Positions 37,501 through 45,550 are shown, counted from the first letter of the stretch. The stretch: 64,000 nt of DNA from Lachnospiraceae bacterium 3-1 (GCA_000403255.2 KE159571.1:592111-656110), one strand, 5' to 3'. Notes: generated by a model from the letters alone, not told the origin. Program-made: numbers and translations.

Positions 37501-39232
37501 CCAGATTCCAGACCAGAACTTTAATAACCAGCCAATTAGACCAGAGATAACAGTAAGTCTTTTGGCAGAGGGAATCGACACAGCCGTTCCTTTGACAGAA
37601 AATGATTATGATGTTACCTATACCAATCATCAGAACGCAGGGACAGCAACGGTGACAGTGACAGGGAAAGCGCCATTTACAGGGACGGCCACAGCAACAT
37701 TTGTTATTCATCCCAAGAAGATTAGCAATGAGGATGGTACAATCTCTGCTGGTATGTCACTAGGCAATATTGGGGTCCAGCAATACACCGGAAGTCCGCT
37801 GACGCCAAAGGCATCCCTTACATTCAATCCTTCTGCTCAGCCGGAGGTGAAAGACGAAGAAGATCCAAGCAAGCCAGTGGAATTAATAGCAGGCAGAGAT
37901 TATATACTTTCTTATGATAAGAATGTGATGCCAGGAAAAGCAAAGGCTATCGTGAAAGGTATCAATAATTATGCTGGCAGTCTGGAAACTGAATTTGAGA
38001 TTCATGCAGATATGAGCAAGGTAACCATTGCACCCATTCCTGTTCAGGATTATACGGGAAGTGCAGTAACGCCACTGCCAGTGGTAAGTCTTGGCGGACA
38101 GAGATTGACATTGGATACGGATTATAGAGTTACCTACAGTAACAATGTGGATCGGGGAACAGCAACCATTACCATTCAAGGAATTGAACCTTGGTTTGTG
38201 GGAAAACGAACCGTGAACTTTGATATTGCAAGAGAATTGTCAGAGGAAACAGCCATCCGGGGTGTGGCAGCATCTTATACCTATACTGGGGCAGCCATTG
38301 CACCGCCGGTTCGTGTAGAGGATGACGGAAATCTTTTGAAGAGTGGTGTGGATTATGAGATATCTTATTCACAGAATATAGATGCAGGAACCGCAACCAT
38401 TGTCATTAAAGGAATCGGGAAATATACCGGAAGTACATCCACAACCTTCAAGATTACTCCTCAGCAGCTTGGACGGGCGAAGATAAGTCCAATCAGCGAC
38501 CGGGTTTATAATGGCAAGGAGCAAAAGCCTTCGGTTACTATTACAAGCGGAGACAAAACCTTAGAAAACGGCAAAGATTATACATTGGTTTATGTAAATA
38601 GCACTACTCCGGGAATGGCAAGTGTGATTGTGAAAGGGGAAGGAAACTTTACCGGAACCCAGACTTTGAATTACAAGATTACAGTTCCAGCATTGTCAGG
38701 TGTTAAATTCTCGAAATACACGAATAAGACGGTTACAATTAGCTGGAAGAAAAATAGTGTTGTGACTGGATATGAGATTTACAATTCCAAAAACAGGCGT
38801 GCTTTGAGAATTAAGAGCGCCAGCACAACCAGCGGTACAGTTAAGAAGCTGAAGGCAGGAACGGCTGCAACCTTCCGGGTACGTGCATATGTAAACAAAG
38901 ATGGCCAGTATTACTATGGTCCATTCAAAAGTATTAAGACAGCGACAGCGCCTAATTCTACAACGATTACAAGCTTGACTTCTAAGAAGGCAAAGCAGGC
39001 AGTGATCAAGTGGAAAAAGGTATCGGGAGCTACCCAGTACGAGGTTTACCGGAGTACCAGCAAAAAAGGAAAGTATAAAAAGATTGCAACAACGAAGAAA
39101 ACGTCGTATACTGATAAAAAGGCAACAGGCGGAAAGAAGTACTATTATAAGATTCGTGTATGTAAGAAGATTAGTAAGAAAAATTATTATAGCAGTTATT
39201 CCGGTGTGAAATCGGTAAAAGCAAAAAAATAA
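31517..39232 (+). CDS. Giant secreted repeat protein with two C-terminal fibronectin type III-like domains
   Basis: The protein has 2571 residues. A signal peptide (KRVMALLLSLCMIVGMVDWT, cut near VRA-ADK) leads to about 20 divergent beta repeats of 85-120 residues. Each begins with a YTG/YNG-x-P segment (SPLTPK, YNGLQQTPK), has DYTVxYxNN in the middle, and ends GNYTGT...F.I. The style is that of YDG/MBG-like surface repeats. The last 190 residues form two Fn3-like domains (KTVTISWKKNSVVTGYEI, QAVIKWKKVSGATQYEVYRS), very basic, ending KKISKKNYYSSYSGVKSVKA KK. There is no LPXTG, SLH or membrane anchor, so attachment may be by charge or by another protein. GGAGG lies before ATG 31517. A sortase gene follows 25 bases later. 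Confidence 0.88.
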   Translation: MMHKNIGKRVMALLLSLCMIVGMVDWTGLTVRAADKEYISITAEWASGSPSFPYTGSAIEVQKDQISVSAGYLNDSGDVVEEQVTDFNLEYENHTNQGQATVIVSVEGCSSTARLYFTITPLGLSTATFEPNVLEPEYAIRNGRYTPKSLPKLKVGAVEVPADQYTWSYSGNDLTDGQDEITATATATANENGNFTGSASISYKIHRMKEENLTITLKAGKNLTQESAGYFRINYNQIKGEKLELTSDDVEVKYTDNGKEEILKPDQYKLVYDGNQKSVGEETVYAVGTSGKYLDLRSAQGAKFWIRKFLTGSGSGVTAQSDVTFSIEEQEYPKGSDTLAILKGPDDGDKNINTELTINDPDVRREFAEIPNSDKVKVELENSNWKSLPVQDGLIHTTVRITALNTQYGYTGYRSAVPITIRVNKLTDDMVEVEDYDKETTGTYRGMYKTEYDGTTNWLDVIERKIRVPGYTKGTDYKVTKETKYNGQGVNVGTYTNAFRVESLPNGALIGGPVYITVRVDQRDINKISVVLNRTYTYNGLQQTPKLSELTITDDGGTLSENDYSIGYGKNVNAYETATIIITGKNNYKNTKTVEFTIQPLELVESAEGQGNVNVASPNETSYVYKGGPQTPKVEIYVNRQPSTQDRYLLGSNGAKDYTVKYTANNTENETGFSDVSDGKITMTISGSGNFSGEITREFTITPLELNVDTVQFPVIDEQPYTGSRIEPNVDSVYQTTLKKTLTNEEDYTLDYGININVGDDTNNYVVIKGRGNYTGEVQHRFKIVKCSLSDLNMDLIVTAQGLDAADVYTFTHSDPSQITPEEKRIYPYKGQEKVELQNISVKHGQRTMIFVPENGDPAQGDYTVTYEANGNIGTAQLVITGVGTNYSGTRRLPFRIKGNLTPLNSDGRARASVTKNQIYSAGIIVPPEEDLLVTFQLANGMNTLKLGEDFTIENPDKVGPTQVGTGTGRLTITGIGDYYGGGEISFNVDPLDLTFDDLEEKYGYKIDGINEDPYPYSDTPTMPEPTITHNGKEVTFNNDYTVKYYKGKDELNSNSKFNVGSDYSVEITGAGNNYIKSTKKGYKIRQYDLSEDGVANGKIRLDGIADEVVLDDIKYGQSVSPDNAQRTLDSSKAEMGNEGNEENHEHNASAPHSRDEVVWKNLQVFYTPVGINGSVGTERPLVYGEEYTVTYENNKEPGTAKYTIQGIGNFGGKIEKEFKILVDLGSERIKIEAEDCYYSPENPVGTATNRPDVTVSYNLEMFDEPDKVVNLTKDTDYLVDYRDNKYATHPNPENPEGSALEPKEGDGGKIIITGNVAGNKHVGLGSGNNESNPKTFAIYQRDISKYGEGTDLEFSGLLEEGYEYNEDEIIPDLKLTCKSVSLIGVMLKKEEVPPSTPYDYTVRAENNINVWTETEVDGVITRVFPKYTVSAKTNENGKYDGNYCGEITGEFTINPRKINEETVDTRVPIVNLRKDNLTDTEKLDEDGWRWAYSRKPINFPKTGSMTNEDPVENGLQITWSNGTDVKELIEGTDYTIQYENNVGIGEATILVNTPEKSNYIGPYEKHFSIVASITEVDRPLDPNDPNDERYMELPWDNPETVPYGIVETYPDLRFTDYSRVWAHESDEPYILQLGKDFEIVTQSNPDPDKGYSQNNKNVTKEGENATVVVRGIGNYEGVVSRTYKIVPKDLSDKGIVVQFLNCEDYPEILNPYIFNGKAQEPKFEVYNNNAKDIESMEEPEEPDESEGTEGPSKPSYNPYQSNLMMKLGTDYVVDGWENNVGPMETEGHSYLHLKAKEGSNYTGTLKVEFNIVLRQMSGLTYEIENVTYNGSPLEPAVKVSYKDEQNKTVVLDPEKDYDILGYENNVDVPLADAEEADRPSILLKGKGGYGGEKKIYFNIAPRDINSKEITATGAALYNKGEAVKPEITVKDAGVLLGKTLVEGTDYVIKEGSQSNEVEIGATGTVTIEGQGNYTGTRQRVEFRIIPPNGVLKIDQIPDQNFNNQPIRPEITVSLLAEGIDTAVPLTENDYDVTYTNHQNAGTATVTVTGKAPFTGTATATFVIHPKKISNEDGTISAGMSLGNIGVQQYTGSPLTPKASLTFNPSAQPEVKDEEDPSKPVELIAGRDYILSYDKNVMPGKAKAIVKGINNYAGSLETEFEIHADMSKVTIAPIPVQDYTGSAVTPLPVVSLGGQRLTLDTDYRVTYSNNVDRGTATITIQGIEPWFVGKRTVNFDIARELSEETAIRGVAASYTYTGAAIAPPVRVEDDGNLLKSGVDYEISYSQNIDAGTATIVIKGIGKYTGSTSTTFKITPQQLGRAKISPISDRVYNGKEQKPSVTITSGDKTLENGKDYTLVYVNSTTPGMASVIVKGEGNFTGTQTLNYKITVPALSGVKFSKYTNKTVTISWKKNSVVTGYEIYNSKNRRALRIKSASTTSGTVKKLKAGTAATFRVRAYVNKDGQYYYGPFKSIKTATAPNSTTITSLTSKKAKQAVIKWKKVSGATQYEVYRSTSKKGKYKKIATTKKTSYTDKKATGGKKYYYKIRVCKKISKKNYYSSYSGVKSVKAKK

Positions 39233-39257
39233 GCAAGGAAGGATAGGAGTTGATACC

Positions 39258-40418
39258 ATGGGCAGAGTATATTGCATTGGAAAATTTCAGTTTGAGTCCT
39301 ATGAGAAATATCAGGAAGCATTGGACGACATAGAGAAAATTAGATATATTTCCAAGAAAATGGATATCAATGAACCTGGAGTGGCTCAGAGACTCTATTC
39401 CCTTATCCGGGAGGGAAAGATTATATTCAAAAGCGCCATTGGAGATGATTATCTCCTTTACCTCTCGGATATGGTGGCGGAGGATTACAAAGCCATTTCC
39501 AGAACTACCTTCACGGACCGAATGGCCCGCAAGTTAAAGCAGCTCTCTCCTGGCCAGGTCATCGGAGCTATCTGTATGACAGGAGCCGTAATATGCTTTC
39601 TGGTTTTCCTGGGAAGTGAATATCACGACCAGCAGAAAATCAGGGAGCTGGAGAGAATCAAAGATGAGCAGGAGATTTCTGTGGCGTCCGATTGGCTTTC
39701 TGCCCGGTTTATTGAAGCCTTAGGCGAAGACGAGGAAGAGGAGCCTGTATTGGCGCAATCGGGAACCGTAGAGAACAACGTATATGGCGCTGAATTAAAT
39801 CAAGAAACGGTAGAGCGTCCCCAAGGACCGCAGGTTCTGCCAGAGTATCAACAGTTATATCAGCAGAATTCAGATTTTTCTGGTTGGCTTACCATACCAG
39901 GGACAAAGATTGATTATCCAGTTATGCAGGCAGTGCCCGAGAGCAGCGATTTCTATCTGACCCATAATTATATGGGAGAGGAAGATATCAATGGTTCGAT
40001 TTTTCTGGACTCCAGAAATGATTTTGAGGAACAGGATGACAATTTAATCATCTATGGACATAACATGAAAAGCGGCATGATGTTCGGAGAATTACAGAAT
40101 TATCTGGATGAAACATTTTTAAGAGAACATAAGACCATTACATTTAATACAATCTATGAAAAAGCAGAATATGAAGTGGTAGCAGTATGTTTGTCAAAGG
40201 CAGCGCAGGAAGGGGAAGAAGGGTTCCGTTATTATGATTTTGTCAATGCGGGAAATAAGAAGAACTTTAACCGCTACCTGGAAAATATAAAGGGAATGAA
40301 TGTTATGGGCGAGGACATAGGCGTCTCGTATGGAGATAGATTATTGACACTTTCAACCTGTAATAATTATACAGAAGACGGAAGGCTATTTTTGGTGGCG
40401 AAGAAGTGCTCACCCTAA
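39258..40418 (+). CDS. Class B sortase with a cytoplasmic N-terminal domain
   Basis: This transpeptidase of 386 residues joins surface proteins to the wall. The catalytic residues are His268 (LIIYGHNM), Cys368 (TLSTCNN) and Arg376 (DGRLFLV), the class B pattern. One membrane helix (about 101-119) follows some 95 residues of soluble sequence (FQFESYEKYQEALDDIEKIR, GDDYLLYLSDMVAEDYKAIS), which class B sortases normally lack. The gene sits between the giant surface gene and an LRR gene whose product carries TPKTG, its likely substrate. The start has GGAG upstream. Confidence 0.92.
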   Translation: MGRVYCIGKFQFESYEKYQEALDDIEKIRYISKKMDINEPGVAQRLYSLIREGKIIFKSAIGDDYLLYLSDMVAEDYKAISRTTFTDRMARKLKQLSPGQVIGAICMTGAVICFLVFLGSEYHDQQKIRELERIKDEQEISVASDWLSARFIEALGEDEEEEPVLAQSGTVENNVYGAELNQETVERPQGPQVLPEYQQLYQQNSDFSGWLTIPGTKIDYPVMQAVPESSDFYLTHNYMGEEDINGSIFLDSRNDFEEQDDNLIIYGHNMKSGMMFGELQNYLDETFLREHKTITFNTIYEKAEYEVVAVCLSKAAQEGEEGFRYYDFVNAGNKKNFNRYLENIKGMNVMGEDIGVSYGDRLLTLSTCNNYTEDGRLFLVAKKCSP

Positions 40419-40453
40419 CGGCACATACACCAATTTTCAAGGAGGACAAGAGA

Positions 40454-42043
40454 ATGAAAAAAATATTTGGCAGATGTTTCAATGCAATATTGATACTAGC
40501 CCTGACCTTCGCCTTGTGCCCGGCAATATCAACAATGGCGGAGGAAGATGTCAGTGCATTTATTATGGAGGGAAGCACCATTACTGGTTATACAGGGCCT
40601 GGTGGTGATGTTACCATACCAGCTTCGGCAACGGCGATTGCAGATTATGCATTTGCTGGAAATGCAGCGATTACCAGTGTGACAATTCCTGCAAATGTTA
40701 CCAGCGTGGGAAGTTATGCGTTTTCAGGCTGTACCGGTTTGGGCAATGCAGTATTTGGGGGACCAGTAAGTCTTGGAGGCGGCGCTTTTTATGGGTGTTC
40801 TGCTCTTGGATTTGTAGAGCTTCCAGCAGGTTTGGCAGCAATTGGACCGGAGACCTTTGATGGGTGCAGCAGCCTTGGGTCTGTCAATATTCCGGAAGGT
40901 GTAACTTCAATTGGCGCCCAGGCATTTAACGGCTGCGGAAGTCTTGGAAGTATTAATATTCCAGGATCTGTTACAGAAATCGGCAGCAGCGCTTTTAATA
41001 ATTGTGTGTCCTTGTCTGATGTTACGATTCCCTCTTCAGTAACTTCCATGGGAAGTGGCGTTTTGGCAGGATGCAGCAGTTTATCTTCGGTAAGTCTTTC
41101 TGGCGGAATGTCTTCGATTCCAGAATTAACCTTGTATGGGTGCAGCAGTCTTGGAAGTATTAGTATTCCTGCTTCCGTGGGAAGTATTGGTTCCCAGGCA
41201 TTTGGAAATTGCAGCGGATTAGGAAGTATTAGTATTCCTGCTTCCGTTTCATCTATAGATTTCAGCGCTTTTGATGGGTGCAGCAATTTAGCAGAAGTAA
41301 ATATCGAAAGCGGAAGTGGCAGCTATGCTTCTTCTGATGGTGCAGTATATGATGCAGGACTATCTCAGCTTTTATATTGTCCAGTGGGAAAATCCCAGCT
41401 CACATTGCCAAACACCATGACGTCCATTGCTTCTGCTGCTTTTAGCAACAGCCCGTATGTATATAGTTTGGAGATTCCTTCTTCTGTTACTACCATTGAA
41501 GTGGATGCTTTTACAGGAAGTGGAATTAAGGCTGTTACAATTCCGCCCAGTACAACTTCCATCGGTTCCCAGTCTGGATGGACGCCAGATGTGATTCGCG
41601 GTTACACAGGGTCTCAGGCAGAGCGGTTTGCAGATGAGAATGGTTATATTTTTGAGAGTATTGGTACAGTGGGAGAGGAAGAGCCTACTCCTACCCCAAC
41701 GCCGACCCCTGGTCCAGATGATACTCCCACTCCTACCCCAACACCTAAGCCATCAGGCACGCCTGCGCCTGGAGATGAAGGAACTGGCGGCGGCGCTGGA
41801 GGAACTGGTGGAACGAACAATAACGGTGGAGGAACGACACAGACTGGAACTGGCGGCGGCGCTGGAGCTAACGCAGGTTCAAGGACTTCTGTTTCCAGGA
41901 ATATGGGTACGGCACAGGTAGGAAGCGGCACTCCTAAGACGGGTGTTGCATTTGACGCCAGATATGTGTTGTGCCTGGGTATTTTCTTTGCAGGAGGTTA
42001 TTTGGTAATCAATAAGAAGAAAAAGAGTACCGATACAGAATAA
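40454..42043 (+). CDS. BspA-like leucine-rich-repeat surface protein with TPKTG sorting signal
   Basis: This 529-residue protein has a signal peptide (FNAILILALTFALCPAISTM), about 13 LRR_5 repeats of 23 residues (for example IPASVGSIGSQAFGNCSGLG), a (PT)n/Gly-rich stalk (TPTPTPTPGPDDTPTPTPTP), and TPKTG at 493-497 followed by a hydrophobic stretch and KKKK. That tail is a sortase signal close to the SPKTG/PPKTG motifs used by Clostridioides SrtB. The sortase is the gene upstream. LRR_5 proteins bind host or microbial partners. ATG 40454 has AAGGAGG eight bases before it; the longer frame overlaps the sortase gene. Confidence 0.9.
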   Translation: MKKIFGRCFNAILILALTFALCPAISTMAEEDVSAFIMEGSTITGYTGPGGDVTIPASATAIADYAFAGNAAITSVTIPANVTSVGSYAFSGCTGLGNAVFGGPVSLGGGAFYGCSALGFVELPAGLAAIGPETFDGCSSLGSVNIPEGVTSIGAQAFNGCGSLGSINIPGSVTEIGSSAFNNCVSLSDVTIPSSVTSMGSGVLAGCSSLSSVSLSGGMSSIPELTLYGCSSLGSISIPASVGSIGSQAFGNCSGLGSISIPASVSSIDFSAFDGCSNLAEVNIESGSGSYASSDGAVYDAGLSQLLYCPVGKSQLTLPNTMTSIASAAFSNSPYVYSLEIPSSVTTIEVDAFTGSGIKAVTIPPSTTSIGSQSGWTPDVIRGYTGSQAERFADENGYIFESIGTVGEEEPTPTPTPTPGPDDTPTPTPTPKPSGTPAPGDEGTGGGAGGTGGTNNNGGGTTQTGTGGGAGANAGSRTSVSRNMGTAQVGSGTPKTGVAFDARYVLCLGIFFAGGYLVINKKKKSTDTE

Positions 42044-42059
42044 AGAGATTTACAAAGAG

Positions 42060-42102
42060 CGTTGTACATTGCCAGAAGGAAGGGAATGTGCAACGTTTTT
42101 TC
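42060..42102 (+). terminator. Rho-independent terminator after the LRR gene
   Basis: CGTTGTACATT at 42060-42070 pairs with AATGTGCAACG at 42085-42095 (one G-U pair), followed by TTTTTT. Confidence 0.9.
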
Positions 42103-42262
42103 TATATAAATCTATCATATGAAAAATATCATAAGATATAAAATTTTTTCTTTTATATTGTACGAATTTTAATAATATTTTTCATGTTTCGCATGATTTT
42201 ATTGATTTTATTCATAAAATCGCATATAATAAAAATTACTCAAAGAAAAGGAGGATTTAGCC

Positions 42263-42490
42263 ATGGTTGTTACTGCAACAGAATTTAAAGCTAATTTCGG
42301 AAAGTATCTTGAATTAATTACTAAGGAGGATATCTTTATTACTCGTAATGGAAAAATGGTTGCTAAAGTTGTAAATCCACAAGTTTCTGCTGTGGATTCC
42401 CTGCGTGGAATGCTTGGCGGCATTTCCTCTGATATTGATGTGGATTCTTTACGAGAGGAGCGTCTGTTAAAATATGAAAATAATGTGTGA
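42263..42490 (+). CDS. Phd/YefM-family antitoxin
   Basis: This 75-residue protein has the usual start VVTATEFKANFGKYLELITK and DIFITRNGKMVAKVV of the Phd/YefM DNA-binding fold. The tail (DSLRGMLGGISSDIDVDSLR) would wrap the toxin. AAGGAGG lies eight bases before the ATG. The toxin gene overlaps its end by 17 bases but is broken, so the antitoxin is an orphan here. Confidence 0.88.
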   Translation: MVVTATEFKANFGKYLELITKEDIFITRNGKMVAKVVNPQVSAVDSLRGMLGGISSDIDVDSLREERLLKYENNV

Positions 42491-42730
42491 TACGAACGTA
42501 ATCCTTGACGTATTATTGGAAAGGGAACCTTTTGTAGAGGATTCTTACAAGCTTTTGAAGCTTTGTGAAGAACATAAAATAGAGAGTTTTGTATCAGCAT
42601 CTTCTGTTACCGATATCTTCTATCTTGTAAGAAAATACACTCATAGCACAGAACTGGCATATAAGGCAGTCGGAAAACTTTTGGAATTTCTGTGCTTACT
42701 CCGACTGAAATTCTTTTGAAATTTTTATAA
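42474..42730 (+). pseudogene. PIN-domain (VapC-like) toxin, frameshifted and truncated
   Basis: The first 70 codons read MKIMCDTNVILDVLLEREPF and SFVSASSVTDIFYLVRKYTH, a PIN-family RNase with its first acidic residue in CDTN. Near 42684 the frame is lost, and it ends FLCLLRLKFF. In the neighbouring frame the natural continuation ISVLTPTEILLKFL appears and then stops at 42730. The last 60-70 residues, with the remaining acidic residues, are gone. The toxin cannot be active. Confidence 0.8.
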
Positions 42731-42826
42731 CACACGCTTCACGAAAAAATCTTGGTTTCAATGTTGTTCTTCCCAAAAGTACAAATTGAACAATTTTCAA
42801 CTGGAAGATTCTTTCCCAATATTTCC

Positions 42827-42853
42827 TAAAGTTTCTATTTAAACAACCGATAA
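42827..42853 (+). promoter_or_regulatory. Sigma-28 (SigD/FliA) promoter upstream of flgM
   Basis: TAAA at 42827-42830, 15 bases, then ACCGATAA at 42846-42853. This fits the motility sigma consensus TAAA-N15-GCCGATAT. It lies 73 bases before flgM and would drive the late flagellar operon. Confidence 0.85.
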
Positions 42854-42926
42854 ATAAAATAGATAATAAATCAATGGCAGGCAATACTATGAAATATACA
42901 ACGAAAAGAAGAAAGGAGATATCTTT

Positions 42927-43202
42927 ATGCGAATAGAAGCGTACAATCAGGTTAGCCAAGTATTTAGCAGTAATAGGACTTCCAGGCTGAAGGGTACAGG
43001 GAGCGCTGGCAGCAAAGATAAGCTGGAGATTTCCCAGGCAGGCAGGGATTTTCAGGTTGCGAAGCAAGCAGTAGCAGAAGCGCCTGAGATCAGGAAGGAT
43101 AAGGTTGCTGCTTTAAAGAGCAGTATTGCATCCGGGAATTACAAGGTGGAAACAGGAGATTTTGCAGCAAAATTGTTAGAGAAATATGAAGCATACTTTT
43201 AG
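42927..43202 (+). CDS. flgM: Anti-sigma-28 factor FlgM
   Basis: This 91-residue protein holds back the motility sigma factor until it is exported through the finished hook. The C-terminal half is typical (DKLEISQAGRDFQVAKQAVA, RKDKVAALKSSIASGNYKVE, then FAAKLLEKY); the N-terminus is disordered. AAAGGAG lies ten bases before the ATG. It is first in the late flagellar operon and behind a sigma-28 promoter, giving feedback. Confidence 0.93.
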   Translation: MRIEAYNQVSQVFSSNRTSRLKGTGSAGSKDKLEISQAGRDFQVAKQAVAEAPEIRKDKVAALKSSIASGNYKVETGDFAAKLLEKYEAYF

Positions 43203-43217
43203 AAATGAGGTTTTCAC

Positions 43218-43730
43218 GTGGCCAGCTTAATGGAAGATTTTATGGATGTATTAGAGAGAGAGAACGGGGAATATGAACGCCTAACAGAATTGTCCCGGGA
43301 AAAGAGACAGATCATAATTGACGGAAATATCCCCGCTCTTGAGGAGATAACTAGCCGGGAGCAGGAGATAACCAGTATCCTCAAGAATTTGGAAAAGAAA
43401 AGAGAAGAAGTTGTCAATGATATGTCTATCGTACTTAGTAAGAAGCCAGAGGAACTGACGGTTACTAATATGATAGCCTTTTTAAATAAACAGCCAAAAG
43501 AACAGCAGCAATTAATGGAATTAAAAGAGAAGCTGCATGATACCTTGGGGAAAATGGCTGAGATTAACACCCAGAATGAGATGTTACTGAAGCAGGCCAT
43601 AGAGATGGCGGAATTTGACTTAACATTATTTAAGAGTATGCGGCAAGCGCCTACAACCGCTAATTATGACAAGCGAGCCAATAATACCGGCGATTTGCTG
43701 GGAAATAGTGGATTTGATGCAAAACAGTAA
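43218..43730 (+). CDS. flgN: FlgN-family flagellar chaperone
   Basis: This 170-residue helical protein (MEDFMDVLERENGEYERLTE, KRQIIIDGNIPALEEITSRE) fits FlgN, which keeps hook-junction proteins FlgK and FlgL ready for export. The gene lies between flgM and flgK, the usual order. The start is taken as GTG 43218; the ribosome site is modest (GAGG). The Asn-rich tail is variable in the family. Confidence 0.85.
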   Translation: MASLMEDFMDVLERENGEYERLTELSREKRQIIIDGNIPALEEITSREQEITSILKNLEKKREEVVNDMSIVLSKKPEELTVTNMIAFLNKQPKEQQQLMELKEKLHDTLGKMAEINTQNEMLLKQAIEMAEFDLTLFKSMRQAPTTANYDKRANNTGDLLGNSGFDAKQ

Positions 43731-43747
43731 CAAGAGGTGGAGCATTT

Positions 43748-43876
43748 ATGCTATCTGGCTGGAGAGCAGATGTCGTAAAAAAGGAACTATGGAATAACAA
43801 GGAAGGAAAAATCAGCAAGGACGCGGAAATAGAAGGAGAAGCAATATGGCAAATGGAATGGGAAGCCTGTATATAG
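43748..43876 (+). CDS. Possible small ORF overlapping the flgK start
   Basis: ATG 43748 has GAGGTGGAG seven bases upstream. It encodes 42 residues beginning MLSGWRADVVKKELWNNKEG and ends inside flgK in another frame. It could be a leader that couples flgN and flgK translation. No similarity is known, and the C-terminal part is forced by flgK coding. It fills the 115-base gap. Confidence 0.3.
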   Translation: MLSGWRADVVKKELWNNKEGKISKDAEIEGEAIWQMEWEACI

Positions 43877-45537
43877 GGGCGTCCGGGCTGCAGAACAGCC
43901 AGAATGCACTGAATACCACGGCTAATAACCTTGCAAATGCAGATACCAAAGGCTATGTCAGACAGCAGGTATTATTTGCAGACAGAGATTATGTAACCTT
44001 TAAAGGAGCAGCGATCAGCAAGCAGCAGGCAGGACTTGGACTTGCGATTGCTGACGTAATACATACGAGAGATTATTTTTTAGACAAATACTACCGTACA
44101 GAGAATGGACGTCAGTCTTTTTATGAAACGAATTATCTGGCAGTTCAAGATGTGGAGAATATGTTCCAGGAGTTGGAAGGCCAGCAGTTTCAGCAGACAT
44201 TGGAGGATTTTTGGAATTCTTTTGAAGAATTGAAAAAAGGTCCTGAGTTGGAAATATACCAAAACCTGGTAGTACAGAAAGCAACTTTGTTTATTGAGAG
44301 AGCTCAGGGAATTTACAAGAATATGAAAGATTACCAGAGCAGAATCAACATTAAGGTGAAAAAAAGCGTGGACCGGATTAACGAGTTGGGACACACCATC
44401 CAGGATCTGAATAAGCAGATTATGAAGATAGAATCTGGCGGTGTAGAGACTGCTATGACGCTGCGTGACGAGAGGGATAATGCATTGGATGAGCTTTCGT
44501 CTCTGGCTAAAGTTGAGTTTAGGGAAGATGGCAACGGGGCGGTTCATGTGAGACTGGAAAATGTAAGCTTTCTGGATGAAGTGCATGTGTTTGAGATAGG
44601 GACGATCGAAGATGATATTACAGGATTCATTACCCCTGTTTGGCCGCATTTATCTACAGCAGGAAGCGGCACGTACACACCTGTGTTTGATTTTGGCGTA
44701 GATATTGCTCCAGAGTTAGCGTCAGACATTGGTGAGTTAAAAGCATTGGTGCTTTCCAGAGGAGACACGGTGGCAAATTACCGGGATGTTACCGGACTTT
44801 CTGCGGACCAGTATAATGATGGGGCTGGCATGTCTGTGATGCTTTCCGCAGAAGCAGAATTCGATCAGTATATCCATGAAATAATAACAGCCATTAATGA
44901 TATACTAAGTCCTACCGTTACAACAAGCTTTACTGGCGCTGACGGTACAGAATATAAGAATGTCCGGGTCTGGGATGAAAATGCATGCGTGAGCAAGGAC
45001 GGGGAGAAGCCAGGAAGAGAATTGTTTGTTAGACGGGGCTGGGATCGGTATACGGAAGTGGCTGGCAACGATGGGAAGATCTATTATGTATATAATGAAG
45101 AAGATTCCCCGGATACAGAGAAAATGTATACCATCCAGAATGTTACAGTGAATCCGGATTTGTTGGAGATTGAATGTGGCCTGCCTCTTTTAAATCAGAA
45201 TGGGGAGCCGGATATGGAGGCAGCGAAACGGCTTGCAGGTATTTGGAAAGAAAAGAAATATACCGTCAATCCCAATGATACCAACAAGTGTGACTTCAAA
45301 GAATATTATCAAAGGATGATAGATGGAATTGGAACAAAGGGTAATGTGTTCAAGGGCATGGCTGAGGACCTGGAAGGGGAAGTGGCTGCCATTGAGAATA
45401 ACAGGCAGCAGGTATTTGGAGTTTCTTCTGATGAAGAACTGCAGAATATGATAAAATACCAAAGCGCTTATAATGCATCCAGCCGATTTATCAATGTAAT
45501 CAATGAAATGTTAGAACACCTTGTAACCAGACTGTAG
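43846..45537 (+). CDS. flgK: Flagellar hook-associated protein FlgK (first copy)
   Basis: This 563-residue protein joins hook and filament. The N-terminal rod-like helix (LYIGASGLQNSQNALNTTAN, NLANADTKGYVRQQ) and C-terminal helix (LQNMIKYQSAYNASSRFINV) that form the inner tube are both present. The middle domain is its own. AGGAG lies seven bases before the ATG. A second, different FlgK follows after 13 bases. Confidence 0.93.
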   Translation: MANGMGSLYIGASGLQNSQNALNTTANNLANADTKGYVRQQVLFADRDYVTFKGAAISKQQAGLGLAIADVIHTRDYFLDKYYRTENGRQSFYETNYLAVQDVENMFQELEGQQFQQTLEDFWNSFEELKKGPELEIYQNLVVQKATLFIERAQGIYKNMKDYQSRINIKVKKSVDRINELGHTIQDLNKQIMKIESGGVETAMTLRDERDNALDELSSLAKVEFREDGNGAVHVRLENVSFLDEVHVFEIGTIEDDITGFITPVWPHLSTAGSGTYTPVFDFGVDIAPELASDIGELKALVLSRGDTVANYRDVTGLSADQYNDGAGMSVMLSAEAEFDQYIHEIITAINDILSPTVTTSFTGADGTEYKNVRVWDENACVSKDGEKPGRELFVRRGWDRYTEVAGNDGKIYYVYNEEDSPDTEKMYTIQNVTVNPDLLEIECGLPLLNQNGEPDMEAAKRLAGIWKEKKYTVNPNDTNKCDFKEYYQRMIDGIGTKGNVFKGMAEDLEGEVAAIENNRQQVFGVSSDEELQNMIKYQSAYNASSRFINVINEMLEHLVTRL

Positions 45538-45550
45538 CAGGAGGAAAAAT

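Noticed and set aside
31441-39277. Many minus-strand frames opposite the giant repeat gene
   Set aside because: The repeated coding sequence gives open antisense frames rich in Cys, His and Ser. None has a start with ribosome site.
40454-42043. LRR gene as a CRISPR-like or tandem repeat array
   Set aside because: The 69-base periodicity is that of LRR codons; units diverge and stay in frame, with no constant repeats and spacers. No CRISPR array is present in the window.
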